This document shows positions 33,262-43,896 of a DNA stretch of 64,000 nucleotides, one piece after another (within the stretch, counting starts at the first letter, position 1; every line of letters begins with the position of its first letter). The position numbers and the translations under genes were made by a program. Below the pieces are notes generated by a model. The model searched no databases. It was not told the DNA's origin and saw only the letters and a list, made by a program, of their open reading frames with translations. Location of the stretch: positions 16,786,018 through 16,850,017 of the forward strand of contig OX375872.1 of the NCBI GenBank assembly GCA_947359465.1. The letters are read 5' to 3'. The DNA comes from Metellina segmentata. Lineage: Eukaryota > Arthropoda > Arachnida > Araneae > Tetragnathidae.

Positions 33262-33336
33262 TTTACTTCAGCTGGTCGAATGGTTAAGAATGACGCTCGT
33301 TCAGTACGGGTAGACAAGAGTGAATCCCACGATGAT
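33262..33336 (+). repeat. Second tRNA-Ser-like fragment
   Basis: TGGTCGAATGGTTAAGAATG is followed about 35 bp later by GAGTGAATCCCACGATG, an A-box and degenerate B-box spacing close to a tRNA. The arms do not pair well enough for a functional tRNA. Its similarity to the fragment near 32880 points to a low-copy tRNA-derived repeat. Confidence 0.35.
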
Positions 33337-33346
33337 ATAAAATCGG

Positions 33347-33820
33347 GTGTCGATAAAAATCCTATATATATGTGAGGGTAGGAAAATTTATTTTTTGTTA
33401 AAAGCAGGAATGAACTCATCTATTTCAAAGATTTTAAGCGATAAGATGTTACGTTCTAAAGGGGGAAAAAGGGAGATGTTTCGTCTTCGTGAGAATGTTT
33501 ACAACAAAGTTCTTTCACTTTTCAGATGCTCTAATTTAAAAATGGTACAGCTTCCAGAGGAAATGACACGAGTGCTTCCTTCGAAGGGTGTCTGGTATAT
33601 GTTAAGTTTAATGTGTAAGAATCTGATTGGTTTCGGAGTGACACATGACCCTAATCCCAGTCAGGGTTTGGGGCTAGCAACAGAAGACAAAGACACTTGT
33701 AATGACGTAATCTTGCTGGCAAAGCGCAGGATTCTGTTCCTGGCGATTTTGGGTGTTGGCTCGGTCTTCACTGTCCAAAGTCATGTTGTTGATGTTGTAA
33801 ATAGTGTAAGTGTTTGTTAA
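33347..33820 (+). other. 157-codon open frame of unknown nature
   Basis: This is the longest open frame in the window that I cannot attribute to a known repeat or low-complexity tract. It begins MSIKILYICEGRKIYFLL and ends near VVDVVNSVSVC, with one hydrophobic stretch around RRILFLAILGVGSVF. No domain, catalytic motif or family is recognised. Its ATG directly follows the tRNA-like fragment and an overlapping minus-strand frame exists, so chance openness or an unrecognised transposon remnant is likely. Confidence 0.2.
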
Positions 33821-34084
33821 CGTAATAAAGAAATTTATTAAAGAGAATGGAAATCTCATTGGCAGGACTGCTGAAGTACCACATATATAATTAAAATAAA
33901 CCAACCAAATTTAAGGGATAATTACCCCAAATACGATAACCTCGACAACCAAGATCTATATTCCTGCCGCTTGGTTATTGAACGTGACCGTAATGGATGA
34001 ATCAAAATCGACCAATAGGAGCAACCAAGCCCGTAGGACGTTTTACCTATCATTTATGTTAAACTATATAACAATAATAACGTA
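33821..34084. other. Unassigned stretch
   Basis: No gene or repeat structure was recognised. Confidence 0.4.
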
Positions 34085-34343
34085 AATCCTACAAGGGACT
34101 TCGAAGAGATCTCTTTTGTCACGATCGGCCCAATTTTGCGACTGACGAGATATCTCGTCATCCGGATGTAGACAACTTTTTTTCATGACGACATTAAAAT
34201 CTGGTGGTTTTTCTTCTTTCATGACGACCTACTTCGTCCATTCAGATCTGGTGAGTTATGATAATGGTTGGCTATCTCGTCATACAGATATTGCCGATTT
34301 CTAATTACGAGATACACCGTAGAGACGACAACCAGGAGAGTTG
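34085..34343. mobile_element. Palindrome-array MITE, diverged
   Basis: Units: GACTGACGAGATATCTCGTC near 34140, TTCATGACGACCTACTTCGTCC, GTTGGCTATCTCGTCA and ATTACGAGATACACCG. The right end is GACAACCAGGAGAGTTGA, so the terminal TTAA has changed. The left end is a weak match (AAGGGACTTCGAAGAGATC). Confidence 0.6.
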
Positions 34344-34507
34344 ACTTGTAGTACGGTAAGAATTTAGGGAATCGAATTATTTAGAACGTCCCCTACATGG
34401 ATCTAAAGTGGATTTCTTTGATAGTTTCAATTCAAATTATAAAAACTTCGAACGTTATTGGAGAATATGTGGACCTTTGGCGAAAGGGTGGAATGATTTC
34501 TAGTTTA

Positions 34508-34642
34508 TACAGGATCTTTCGAAAATATTGTACGGAATTGTAAAGAGTGGTAGAGGGGCCCAAATCAATGTTTTCGTCAAAGAATGCGCTTTCAGAAATG
34601 CCGAGCTTAGGCGGTAGAGGGCGACGTTTAGGTCAGTCGTAA
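34508..34642. repeat. Dispersed repeat, copy of the one at 18.5 kb
   Basis: TACAGGATCTTTCGAAAATA, AATTGTAAAGAGTGGTAGAG, TTTTCGTCAAAGAATG and TTTAGGTCAGTCG follow in the same order as in the 18475-18612 copy. A hAT element begins 25 bp later. Confidence 0.55.
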
Positions 34643-34667
34643 AATAGATAACATCATATATCATCAA

Positions 34668-35936
34668 TAGGGCAACTTTTTTGTTGCATTAAAAATGGGA
34701 AAAGTTGCATTTATCATTCCCTAAAGTTGCATTTATGGAAATAAAGTTGCATTTATTTTTGATACACTAAAATATAAAATAAATTTTTAGTAAAAATTTT
34801 GAAATAATGAAAAACTTTATTGACAAATTTAGTTGTATGTACAACAGTATTATAATACATCATTAAATACAGAAGAACGTTGATGTCGTTGAATGGCCGA
34901 TGTTGGCCGGTAATTTCTTTAACATTGAGAATCCGCGCTCAAAAGAGACTGATGTTGCATTATCGATCTGATATCTTTATACGTTTGTCTTGATGTTGTA
35001 TGCTTTCGATTCCAATTTTTTTTCGAGACGAATCAAACACTCTTAGCTGTTTTTGTTTTACAGCAAACTATTTGGCAACTCTGAGTCACACTGTTTTATT
35101 ACGCGACGCACTAAAAAGCCATCGTCACTGAAATCGCTCACAATGTCCGTTACAGTGGGAAGGTGTTTGGTGTCGTAAAATGCTGTCCGAAGACACGTAG
35201 CCCAGGGTGTGAGTACAGGCTCTGGCTCGGGCTATAGTCTGAAAAGCGGTTTTTTAAAGCTTGTTTTGTACTGTGGCTGCCTTAACACAAACAATGAGAT
35301 TGTCCAGATTTGTGTAAAATTCACTGACTTTTTCTGTAGTAGTGAAACAAGTGTGCCACGCAAGTTACTTCGAGCAATCGCGGCTAAAGCACTTTGAGTG
35401 TGTTTCCAGCAGCAATCATATAATATGCAGAAGCGCAAAATCCTTTCGCTCAACATGCAGAGATTTTTGAACATCTACAAGGCAAACTACATATTGATAA
35501 TAGACACTCACATCGCAAACTCTGCAGTTGATTATGCAAGTTTCCTCTGGATTATCAAGAAAGCCAACCTATGTGTTAAAATACTTCTTGCCATTTATTT
35601 CACTTTCGTCTGTTAGGACGCACTCCTTCTTTCCATGAGCTTGTTTGATTCGCAATACTTTGGCGTACGCAAGATCAGACACATGATAAAAGGGTTGATT
35701 ATGAGGGCAAAAAATGAAATATTAATTTTATATTAGTTAACTTTAAGCTAAATTTTAAAAAGTTGCAAATGCTTGTATTTATGCAAAAAGTTGCATTCAT
35801 GCAGAAAGTTGCATTCATGTTGCAGTTATAACTTACTTACAATACATCCCATGAAGGTGGAATTTTTGTTTTAGTACTTTACATGCAACGGAGAACGTGT
35901 GAAAAAAAGTTGCATTTGTTGCAAAAAGTTGCCCTA
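34668..35936 (-). mobile_element. hAT element with GTTGCA repeats
   Basis: The ends are TAGGGCAACTTTTTTGTTGC and GTTGCAAAAAGTTGCCCTA, inverted. Flanks are ATCATCAA (34660-34667) and ATTATCAA (35937-35944), an 8-bp duplication with one mismatch. Both subterminal regions carry repeated AAGTTGCATTTAT motifs (about four on each side), probably transposase-binding sites. The middle holds a minus-strand transposase relic. At about 1.27 kb it is a deleted, non-autonomous derivative. Confidence 0.82.
34862..35474 (-). pseudogene. hAT transposase relic
   Basis: Minus strand: a frame at 35232-35474 (with CCWKHTQSALAAIARSN) is followed downstream by DNATSVSFERGFSMLKKLP (near 34900-34965). The latter matches the hAT dimerisation motif, in which S-x-x-E-R-x-F-S is conserved. 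The frame then stops after STTSTFFCI. The linking sequence is frameshifted and the catalytic part is absent or decayed. Confidence 0.65.
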
Positions 35937-35968
35937 ATTATCAATAAAGATCGGATTAATTTCTCTAA

Positions 35969-36201
35969 TGCCCAGGGGAAAGATCCAAGGACAACACCTC
36001 GTAATTTTGAACCATGGGAAGATAACAGAGAGTTTATCTAGAATTCCACACCATGTCAACGTGAGGACATTTGAGGGCCCGACAGATTTAACGCGCATTA
36101 TAACCACCTTCACGACGGTCTTCGGCTGGATCGAGTTTCGAACTCGCAACCTTCCGGTTGCTAATCCGTCGCTCTTCCAACTGGGCTACCGTGGCCCGAT
36201 A
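35969..36201 (-). repeat. SINE with well-preserved tRNA head
   Basis: On the minus strand the head reads GGGCCACGGTAGCCCAGTTG with A box TAGCCCAGTTGG, then GCAACCGGAAGGTTGCGAG and B-box region GAGTTCGAAACTCGATCC. This is one of the clearest heads in the window. The body is complete to the AAAGATC block; the 3' tail is missing. Confidence 0.85.
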
Positions 36202-36249
36202 CTATAATGGCCAAATCATGTGACAGTCGTCGAGTAATGATTTCCGAGT

Positions 36250-37556
36250 AGTGTAGTAACACATTACATGATTAAATGACCACGCATTTCTAAGGAATCC
36301 GTGGATAATTTCAACCTTTAGAAAGTTTATATTTCTCCTTACATTAGAATCTCGTTTTAAACAATTATATTAGTCATAGCAATGGAATCCTTTGATACGC
36401 TTCAGCTGACCCCATGGTGTATTATATAATCATTTGCAAATATTCTATTGGTCATTTACCAAGAGTACAATCTCTTGGAATAATTTTATAGGTCCTTTTC
36501 TGATAATAGCCATCTTAGATACATTCTATTGGTCCTTTATTTATAATAGAATCTCTAGAAAATATATAATAATATTGCTCTTTTTTTTTAAATAAAATAT
36601 CCCGGAAAGATTCTATTAGTCAAGATAGTTACAAATGGCTAGAAATTAATACGCCCACAACACACCTTAATGACTAAATAACCAAATATTTTAAAGATTT
36701 ATATCGGAATTTTAGAAATAGAATCCTTTGGAACGATTCTATAAACCCCTTTCTTGGAACACAATCTATTCTGTACAGTTGAATCCTTGGAATAGTTCGA
36801 TTGGTGATTCATTTGAATCCTTTAAACGTTTATGTTGCAACTTTACTTGTAAAATAACTCTGTGGAAATATTTATTGCTTCTTTCTGAAGAATATAATAT
36901 TTTTGCTCCTTCCTGACGTTATATTCCATTTTTCCTTTCCATCGAAGTGGATTCTTTGAAGAATTCCGCCTTTATTAGAATATTATGATGTAGGAATATT
37001 TTGTTAGCCATTTTCTTAGAATAGAATCCTCTGGGAAGATTTTATTAGTCAAAGATGTTAAAATTAGTTAGGAAGTATACCGCCCACAACACACACCTTA
37101 TTGTCTAAATAACCAAATATTTTGAAGATTTAAATTAATGTTTTACAATAGAATCCTTTGGAACGATTCTAGAAACACTTTTCTTGGAACAGAATCGATT
37201 GGATCATTCTGTAGAGTTGAATCTTTTGGAATAATTTCATTGGTGGATCTTTTGAATCCTTAAACCTATTTATTGCAACTTTCCTTGTAATAGAATTATT
37301 TAGAAAGATTTATTGCTTCTTTCCGAAGAATAGAATATTTAGCTCCTTCCCAAATTACATTCTATTTTTCTTTTCCATAAAAGTGTGAACTCTTTAAAAA
37401 ATTCCTCTTTGTTAGAATATAATGATGTACGGATATGTGTTTGGAAATTTTCTTAGAGTACTATCGTTTGGGAAGATTTCAACGTCAAGAAGGTTAAAAA
37501 TAGTTAGAAATCATGCAAGAAAGACTACAGGTTGCAAGGTTAAATTATGAATGTGA
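36250..37556 (-). repeat. 41-bp minisatellite-type elements, about three in series
   Basis: Diverged units (TAGAATCCTTTGGAAC, GATTCTATTAGTC, CTTTTCTTGGAACAGAATC) fill most of the stretch. The left-end module CCACAACACACCTTAATGAC then TAAATAACCAAATATTTT occurs near 36655 and 37083, and a diverged version near 36250. The right-end module (ATCATGCAAGAAAGACTACA, GGTTGCAAGG) lies at 37511-37545 and is cut by a piggyBac-like element. The two internal sections, 36640-37070 and 37080-37510, resemble each other over their whole length, so they look like tandem copies of one element. Confidence 0.68.
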
Positions 37557-37561
37557 ATTAA

Positions 37562-38266
37562 GGTGGTAAACACCCAACTTGTACAAAAAATAATAATTTT
37601 TTTATTTATTCATTAAAAATGTGCGTCGAAAATTTATTTTTCAATATCTGAAAACTGTTTTTTTATTCATTAAGTATTAGCGAAATTATAGGCATTTTTC
37701 GGAAGTATAGTCGTTTTAAAAAGCTATGAAAAATGTTCCATTTACTCAAAATGAGTTTTTCTGTATTTAACATTATCCTAACAACTCGATCTAAAAAACT
37801 ATTCAATTTTTTTCATAGATATTTTGCATACATGTTTATTACTCGTTATATTGTGCATTGAAACTCAAAATATAAATGTAACTGTAATAAAATTTTTAAT
37901 TTTAGATACTGAGATAAAGTCATACTTTTTTAGAGTTTTTTTTGGATAATTTCCATATTTGACATTCGTATCAGATTGTATTATCATTATCCCTATTTTT
38001 TTGGTTTAATGCACTTGCCAAATGTAAACAAAGAGTTTGGTACAAAAAACAACAAAATAGGTGCAACATTAAAATTGCTATGTGGAAACATTATTAGAAA
38101 CCCTTCATACTGTCATAATTTTTTATTAAATTTTGATTTAAAAAAAAGTTATTCAAAAAAAATGTTATCCTTAAAACATTTGTATTATGCTAGTACATCA
38201 TTGATAAAAATATGAAAAGGATCCAATCGATATTAAGGAAAACAATTTGGGGGATATTCGCCTACC
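37562..38266 (+). mobile_element. piggyBac-like element remnant, TTAA-flanked
   Basis: TTAA flanks both sides (37558-37561 and 38267-38270). The ends are imperfect inverted repeats: GGTGGTAAACACCCAACTTG on the left and, on the minus strand, GGTAGGCGAATATCCCCCAA. The interior is very AT-rich and includes a short piggyBac-like coding relic. The left TTAA lies inside the right-end module of a 41-bp-family element, which was therefore there first. Confidence 0.58.
37976..38215 (+). pseudogene. Possible piggyBac transposase fragment
   Basis: The frame contains FGTKNNKIGATLKLLCGNI then NPSYCHNFLLNFDLKKSY. In piggyBac-type transposases a similar segment has a Gly, a leucine-rich helix, a short Pro/Tyr stretch and then the catalytic Asp in FDNFFTS; here FDL keeps the Asp but the following residues differ. 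It covers about 80 residues of a roughly 550-residue family. The match is by eye and moderate. Confidence 0.42.
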
Positions 38267-38270
38267 TTAA

Positions 38271-39224
38271 ACTACGAAGAAAGATAAAAGAACTAAATCC
38301 ATTTAATTTTTTTCTCTCAAATTTAACTAATATTTTTTAGAACTTATTTTGAAGCAAAAAAAAAAAAACTAACGTTATAATACTAAATGTGTTCCAATAT
38401 GCGATACGCAAACGCATCTTGATTTTAACCACGTGTTCTGTTAGAATCATTCGATTGTATCTCTCATTTTACTTCGGATGGATGGCAAAACTATTTGCAG
38501 TTACTTTTCAGATGCTTTAGAAGTTTCCTGGAATATAGTTTTTTAAAACTAGAGTGCTATTTCCTGGTGCTGCGAAAAGAAGTTACGTCCATTCTATTCT
38601 GAGAAAAACATTAAATACCAATAGAAGAAATGCATTCACGAATGCACTGAAAAAATTTAAACATAACAGAATTATAAAAAGGAAATATAATCAAAAAGTT
38701 TTTAGCAAAAGTACTGTTGCTGGAAAACATTTTGAATCGAAGAAATATTTCCAAATTGAATGGATTTTATTTTGCTGAAAATTCTCTTCACTTTTATGAT
38801 TTCTTTTTTCGTTTTAAACAAAAGCTTTACTTTAAAAATAGGTGTCTACATATCACACTATCGATAAATCAACAATGTTCATGGTTTACTTTGTAGAAAC
38901 CCATAAATATGTTTACCAATAGAAAATTGCAGAGTTTTGAATTTCTAAGGCACTAACTTAAATGAAGCGTTTTGTAACTTCAATTCCAATTTTAAAAAGC
39001 GTTATTTCCTTTACTGATTTATAAACAGTAATCTGCGATAATTTTGTAAACATTTATGAGGGTAACTGAACAGTAAGGAGGTTACAATATATTATTATAT
39101 GCGTTTTGTCATTATGATTCAGTTATTTTGCGATAAATGAAACCTCATTTTACATTAGAAAATAAAAACGTAAACACATTTTTAGAGTATAAATGAATCA
39201 TTTTTCTCTCTTCAAATCTATATA
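38271..39224. other. AT-rich stretch, one weakly interesting frame
   Basis: An open frame at 38554-38778 is Lys/Asn-rich and ends VAGKHFESKKYF, faintly like the end of a THAP zinc-binding domain, but the required cysteines are absent. I do not call it a gene. Confidence 0.3.
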
Positions 39225-39425
39225 GGATCGCGGTAGCCCGGTTGAACGAGTAGAGGATTAGCAACTGGAGGGTTCCGAGTTCGAAACTCGATCCAGCCAA
39301 AAACCAAAGTGTACATGGGGCTGGTTATGGTTAAATCTATCGTGGTCTCGTGTCCTAGCATAGGTGTGATGTGGAAGTTTGGAAAGGTGCATGCCAGCTC
39401 AGGTGTTGACCTCGTCATACAACTG
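39225..39425 (+). repeat. SINE, plus-strand half of an inverted pair
   Basis: The head is clear: GGATCGCGGTAGCCCGGTTG, then GAGTTCGAAACTCGATCC. The body runs to TCGTCATACAACTGA and then switches strand. Confidence 0.83.
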
Positions 39426-39668
39426 AGGGACCAATCCCGAAAGGAAAGATTCAAGGACAACGCCTAGTCATTTTAAACCACGGTCAGAGAACGAGTAGAA
39501 CACCTGAGGGGGCACCCCACTGTTAAAACATACACACCGCCCCAACTTGACGATAGATTTAAAATGCAACCCCCCCCCCGTGTCCACGAAAGAATTTGGC
39601 TGGACCGCGTTTTGAACTCGCCCCTTTCGGTTGCTAATTCTTTGCTCTTGAAACTGGTCTAGCGGAGT
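39426..39668 (-). repeat. SINE, minus-strand half of an inverted pair
   Basis: GGGACCAATCCCGAAAGGAA begins the reversed 3' body block; the reversed head ends at GGTCTAGCGGAGTCC. It abuts the previous copy body to body, forming a large inverted repeat. A C run of nine lies near 39571. Confidence 0.8.
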
Positions 39669-39699
39669 CCATCCAGAAACATGGACAGGAATAACTTTT

Positions 39700-39888
39700 C
39701 ACAGGGTGTGAAAATTAAATACATGTGGAAAGTTGGAGAGTGGGTTCCACATCGATATGGATTTCGTCATTTGACCGTGATTCAAAATTACAAGATGTTG
39801 TTCTCAGATCCTTCCTTTCCGCATTCATCCCGGACGTTCGGCATTCTCAGGTCTTGCTGCTCCAGCGCTAAATTCAACTCCCCAATGT
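39700..39888 (+). repeat. SINE body fragment
   Basis: AGTTGGAGAGTGGGTTCCAC, TCGTCATTTGACCGTGATTC and AAAATTACAAGATGTTGTTC are body blocks; the last part (CTGCTCCAGCGCTAAATTCA) is a diverged tail. Confidence 0.65.
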
Positions 39889-41138
39889 AGTAATAGGTGT
39901 AGTCTTCTCTCCTTCGTTAAAATATTAATTTTTTTCATTAGAAAATGAAATGTTCTCATCTTCATTACAAACACATCCATTTTTGTCTATTTAAGCATTT
40001 GTTCTCTATGCTATTCTGGGGATGAGTGTTTACTTTTCAAGTTTTCATCATGTAAATTGGAATTTGAATTTCAGCATTGTGAGACTATTACAAGGTAATC
40101 TTTTGTTCGTCAGATTTCATACATAACTAGTTGAAACCTTTTGTGCTAAATTTTGCTTTTTTTTAAGCCTTTAAGGAAGTGAAACAGGGTATATACAAAT
40201 AAGAGTTTACTCTGGGAGACTTACAAGAGAGAAAACACAATTATGATTTCAGTGTTTATTTTGAATTTGTAGCTGTACAATACCACGAAGAAATTATTTC
40301 TGAATATGATGTGCGAAAATTCTCTATTCAACATTTGCTGAAGAATCTGAAAGATAAATTAGTGCGAGATAATTAAACTTTCTAAATGGGGAGCACTTCA
40401 AGGTATTACACTATCTTAACAAGTGACTTCTAAGTCTAGCGAAACATATCCACTTCACCTTTTTCATAGCAAGTGTTTGTATAATATTTCTTTTAATTTC
40501 TTTCTAAACGCAGATAGTGAAATTTTCATATTGTTTTGTTGTTTGTGAGAATTAAAATTTTATTTTGTCTTGTCAGTTCTTGAATACGTAGGGTTAAATG
40601 CTTATTCCGAACATATGACTTGCTTTGTAAACCCCCAAATGTAAACCTTTATAAATCTTATTTATTACAAAAACTGAAATTCACATACTTTATTTTGAAT
40701 ATTTTAACCAAGAAAAAATCGTTATACAATCAAAGACACAATACTACTTATGTTAGTTTATAGTGAAGTGGTCTCATAAAGATTCCGCTAATTAAAAGTC
40801 AATTATTTTTAAAAACTCTTACACATATTTGTATCAATATAACTATTATTAGACACAAGATATCTTGATATAGCTACGATTTGTCCTGCATTGTATAATC
40901 TGGAACTATATTATACAGTGAAACTAATTCAAAACGCTTTTCCACATATGAAATAAACAGATTGATTACTTTTAACAAACTGTTTATATATGACAAATGA
41001 AGGTTTCGGATGCACATATAGGTAATTATTACAAGCAAAAGAACAACTTCATGTGATGTGTTGATAATCTAGATGTTTGGTATTTGTATTAAAGACGATG
41101 GAGGCTTACATTGGATTATTATATATTTTGCAACACCA
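39889..41138. other. AT-rich stretch with nothing recognised
   Basis: About 1.25 kb without gene or clear repeat structure. Confidence 0.5.
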
Positions 41139-41502
41139 TGACTAAATAAATGCTATGCAAATAAGACCAATTGGATGGATCAGTTTGTCACTTCACGTCG
41201 CATTTTCACGAGGGATACCTAAATGCTATTAGAGTATGGCCTGTTGGTTGGCGGTTTGTTAATCCAAGGTAATTTTTCTTTACGAAATTTATCTAGATGT
41301 TATTAAAGTATGATCTATTTGGTTGATTCCGTTTGTCACTCGTAGGTCATTTCTTCCTCCACGAGGACTGACTAAATTTTATGGAAATATGGCTATTGGT
41401 CGATTAGGTTCGTCACTCCGGTAATTTCTTGACACACCAGTAGATAGAAGTCATGCAGGGAAACTGCAGGTCGCAAGGTGGACTTTTTCTTGCGACGTCC
41501 TC
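41139..41502 (+). repeat. About four units of 75 bp, ending in a shared end module
   Basis: The unit reads roughly: CTAAATGCTAT, then A/TATGGCC, TATTGGTTGGATCAG, GTTTGTCACT, then GGTAATTTCTT or a diverged version, with starts near 41145, 41220, 41291 and 41370. It ends in GAAGTCATGCAGGGAAACTG then CAGGTCGCAAGGTGG (41455-41490), the same right-end module that closes the 41-bp arrays. This links two different internal repeats to one terminus. Confidence 0.55.
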
Positions 41503-42227
41503 AGTGTTAGTTTGTTATTTTCATAGAGAGCGCTTAAGAAACTCGTGAATAGAGACGCTTATAAAACTCCCAGTGACTCGGGAACGACTTTTCATGATCA
41601 AGTAACAAACCCGATCCAACTCTTCTTAAGGGAATACTGATGCTAGCCAGATGGCCATTATTAACTAGGTTAGCTGTTCTTTCGTTATGCTTTTAGAGCT
41701 GAGCATTCTGTCATTACAATAACCGTCTTCAGAATATACCCCTTTAACCTCCAACATTTTCAAGGGCAATGCCATAATTTATATATCACGATATAATTTA
41801 CCACTAGTGTCAATCTACAGGTTTTAACGTTATTTTCAGATGCATTGGTTTTTATGATTATATATCATTACGAGAGAGTATCTATCGATATAACAGTTTA
41901 CGAGGATATCTGTTATCTACTTTAGATCGTATCTGTCTTTTTTTCTCATTATACTTCTTCTTTCCATACTTTCGTATCCTTATTTATGATTTTTATAACT
42001 TATTTATGCAGATATTGAAAAGCTCTTTGTTCTTTCTTTAAACGAAACGAAAATGGGTGTACTGTTGAGGATGAAGAGAATCATACTGTTAAGGAAATGT
42101 GCAAATGTTTCTGTACTGTTAGTCGGTTTATTTTCGTGGTTCTATAACTACATTCAATTCGATAGCTCAAGTGAAGTCCTCTTATGTGATTATTAACTGG
42201 ATTAATTTCCTAGGACAGTGGGGCAAC
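41503..42227. other. Unassigned stretch
   Basis: No gene or repeat structure was recognised. Confidence 0.45.
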
Positions 42228-42410
42228 GGTAACCTTGTTGAAGAGCAACGGATTAGCAAGTTTGAGGAGTGGGATGCCAGCTCGAGTGTGATCTCGTCAT
42301 ATGAACCTTGTTCAAAATGGAGTGGTGTTGTCGGGAATCCCAGACCGTCACCCATAGCCCGTTGAGTTGTCCATTGCGACGTTTATTCAATATCTACATA
42401 CCTACCTACC
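42228..42410 (+). repeat. SINE with internal deletion
   Basis: The head start (GGGCAACGGTAACCTTGTTG, AAGAGCAACGGATTAGCAAG) jumps directly to the body block GAGTGGGATGCCAGCTCGAG, losing about 120 bp including the B box. The tail is complete with TACATACCTACCTACC. Confidence 0.8.
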
Positions 42411-42482
42411 TAGGTCAAAATAACTCCACTCTGCATTTCATTTTATAACGCGAGTGATATCTTTACCTGGACTTTAAATTGA

Positions 42483-42712
42483 TTAACCGTCCAAGTGATT
42501 TCGACAGGATATCTTGACCATAGGAACTGACAAATTCTGCTAGTGACAAGGTATCTCGTTATCAAAATATTGCCGATATTTTTTCTGACAACTAGATAAA
42601 GATCTGTTTTTATTTTCTTCTTCTAATGACAAGTTATTTTGTCTATCAAGATCTGGTCAGTTTTTCTAATGACGAGGTACCTTGTCGAGGCAACCACCAG
42701 GGCAGGTTCATA
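42483..42712. mobile_element. Palindrome-array MITE
   Basis: TTAACCGTCCAAGTGATTTC starts the left end; units include GACAAGGTATCTCGTTATC, AATGACAAGTTATTTTGTC and AATGACGAGGTACCTTGTC; the right end is CAACCACCAGGGCAGG with the TTAA eroded. Confidence 0.72.
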
Positions 42713-43250
42713 TTCATAGTTATTCAGTGTAATAAGTTTTTTACCAATGGAGCTATTTCAGTCACATCTATCGGGATTTAAATGGTGTTTGACAGTTTCA
42801 AATAGTATTACTAAAATATGTTAACTCTTAAGTATCATCCTATTCGGACGAATTGACATTTCAGTAACATGGTTTTGAATGAGTCTAGATGTGGTGAGAG
42901 GTTGTTAAATAGGGCTCAGATTTAGACGACAGGAAATGTGTTTTGTGTACGGTTCCCAGTTGGAAACTGCCTGTTACTAAAATTTATGCTTCAATTATAA
43001 TGCCAAAACATTGTTTCGTAGATTTTGATCAAAATTACACGGGAATTTTTAATTGCAAGAAAGAAACTAATATTTAAAATTTTATTTTTTTTATTAAAAA
43101 CTGAATTTTTTATTGAATTGCAGCGAGTTAAATTTTTTTACGTTAAATAAGCAACGTCGCATTTTAATAATCGGCAATTTTAGTATGGAGCCCGTATATT
43201 AATTTAGGAATTCAACTTCATTCATTGGATAAAGTTAGCAAAGTTATTAC
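42713..43250. other. Unassigned stretch
   Basis: No gene was recognised. GATTTTGATCAAAATTACAC near 43021 is similar to GCAAATTTTGATCAAAGTTT near 57027, where the flanks (GTGCACGCCC, CTTCGCTTATGATGCAAAAA) also match loosely, so a dispersed repeat probably links the two places; both follow a palindrome-array MITE. Confidence 0.4.
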
Positions 43251-43862
43251 CTGATTTTAAACGGTTGTTTGGCTGGGTTTCATTTCGCAAGTGCCATATT
43301 TGGCCAATCTGCTCGAAACAATGTCAAGTAATAGGAAAAACCCACACAAGGAGAGCTTTACTTTCACAGGAAGTAGAAATACGTTAAGGGAGGTATTGAA
43401 TCTGAAAGGAATATAACCTATCTTAACATGGCCAAATCAGCGTAACACTCAACTACATTATAATTGATAACGCAATTCAAGTTTTTACTTGATCTTTAAA
43501 GGAACGAGTTTATTAGTGTAACGATAAACTAGTTCCATTTGATAACGTTTGTAAAAATTTTACTTGATCTTTAAATGGTTGTTTCGTTGATTTTATAGTG
43601 CAAGGGCCATATTTTGCCAAGCTGCTCCAAACAACGTAAACAGATGGAAAAGTCCACACAAAGATAGCTTTACTTAAATACAAATACATTCAGAGGGTTA
43701 TTGAAACTCTGAAAGGAATCTCTCTGGAACCAATATTTAAATTACCCAAGTTCCGTAATCAGAGTAGCAATTATTAAAATTCCATTTAATAACGCAATTG
43801 AAGATTCCTTTTCTTGATCTTCAAAGGAACGCATTCCTTAGTCAGTATAACACTCAATAACT
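43251..43862. repeat. Tandem duplication, period about 313 bp
   Basis: GTGCCATATTTGGCCAATCT (43291) and GGGCCATATTTTGCCAAGCT (43604) open matching blocks; AAAACCCACACAAGGAGAGC pairs with AAAGTCCACACAAAGATAGC, and GATAACGCAATTCAAG with AATAACGCAATTGAAG. Two diverged copies are present. Confidence 0.7.
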
Positions 43863-43896
43863 TACCATTGCATGAAGAAACTAGGTTTTACCTAGT

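Noticed and set aside
33347..33820. A host protein-coding gene
   Set aside because: No recognised domain, an overlapping open frame on the other strand, and no splice context that I can support.
35969..36201. A functional tRNA gene
   Set aside because: A and B boxes are good but the sequence continues directly into the SINE body and lacks a proper acceptor stem.
38554..38778. THAP domain of a P-element-like protein
   Set aside because: Only the K-H-F-E-S ending is reminiscent; the zinc-binding cysteines are absent.
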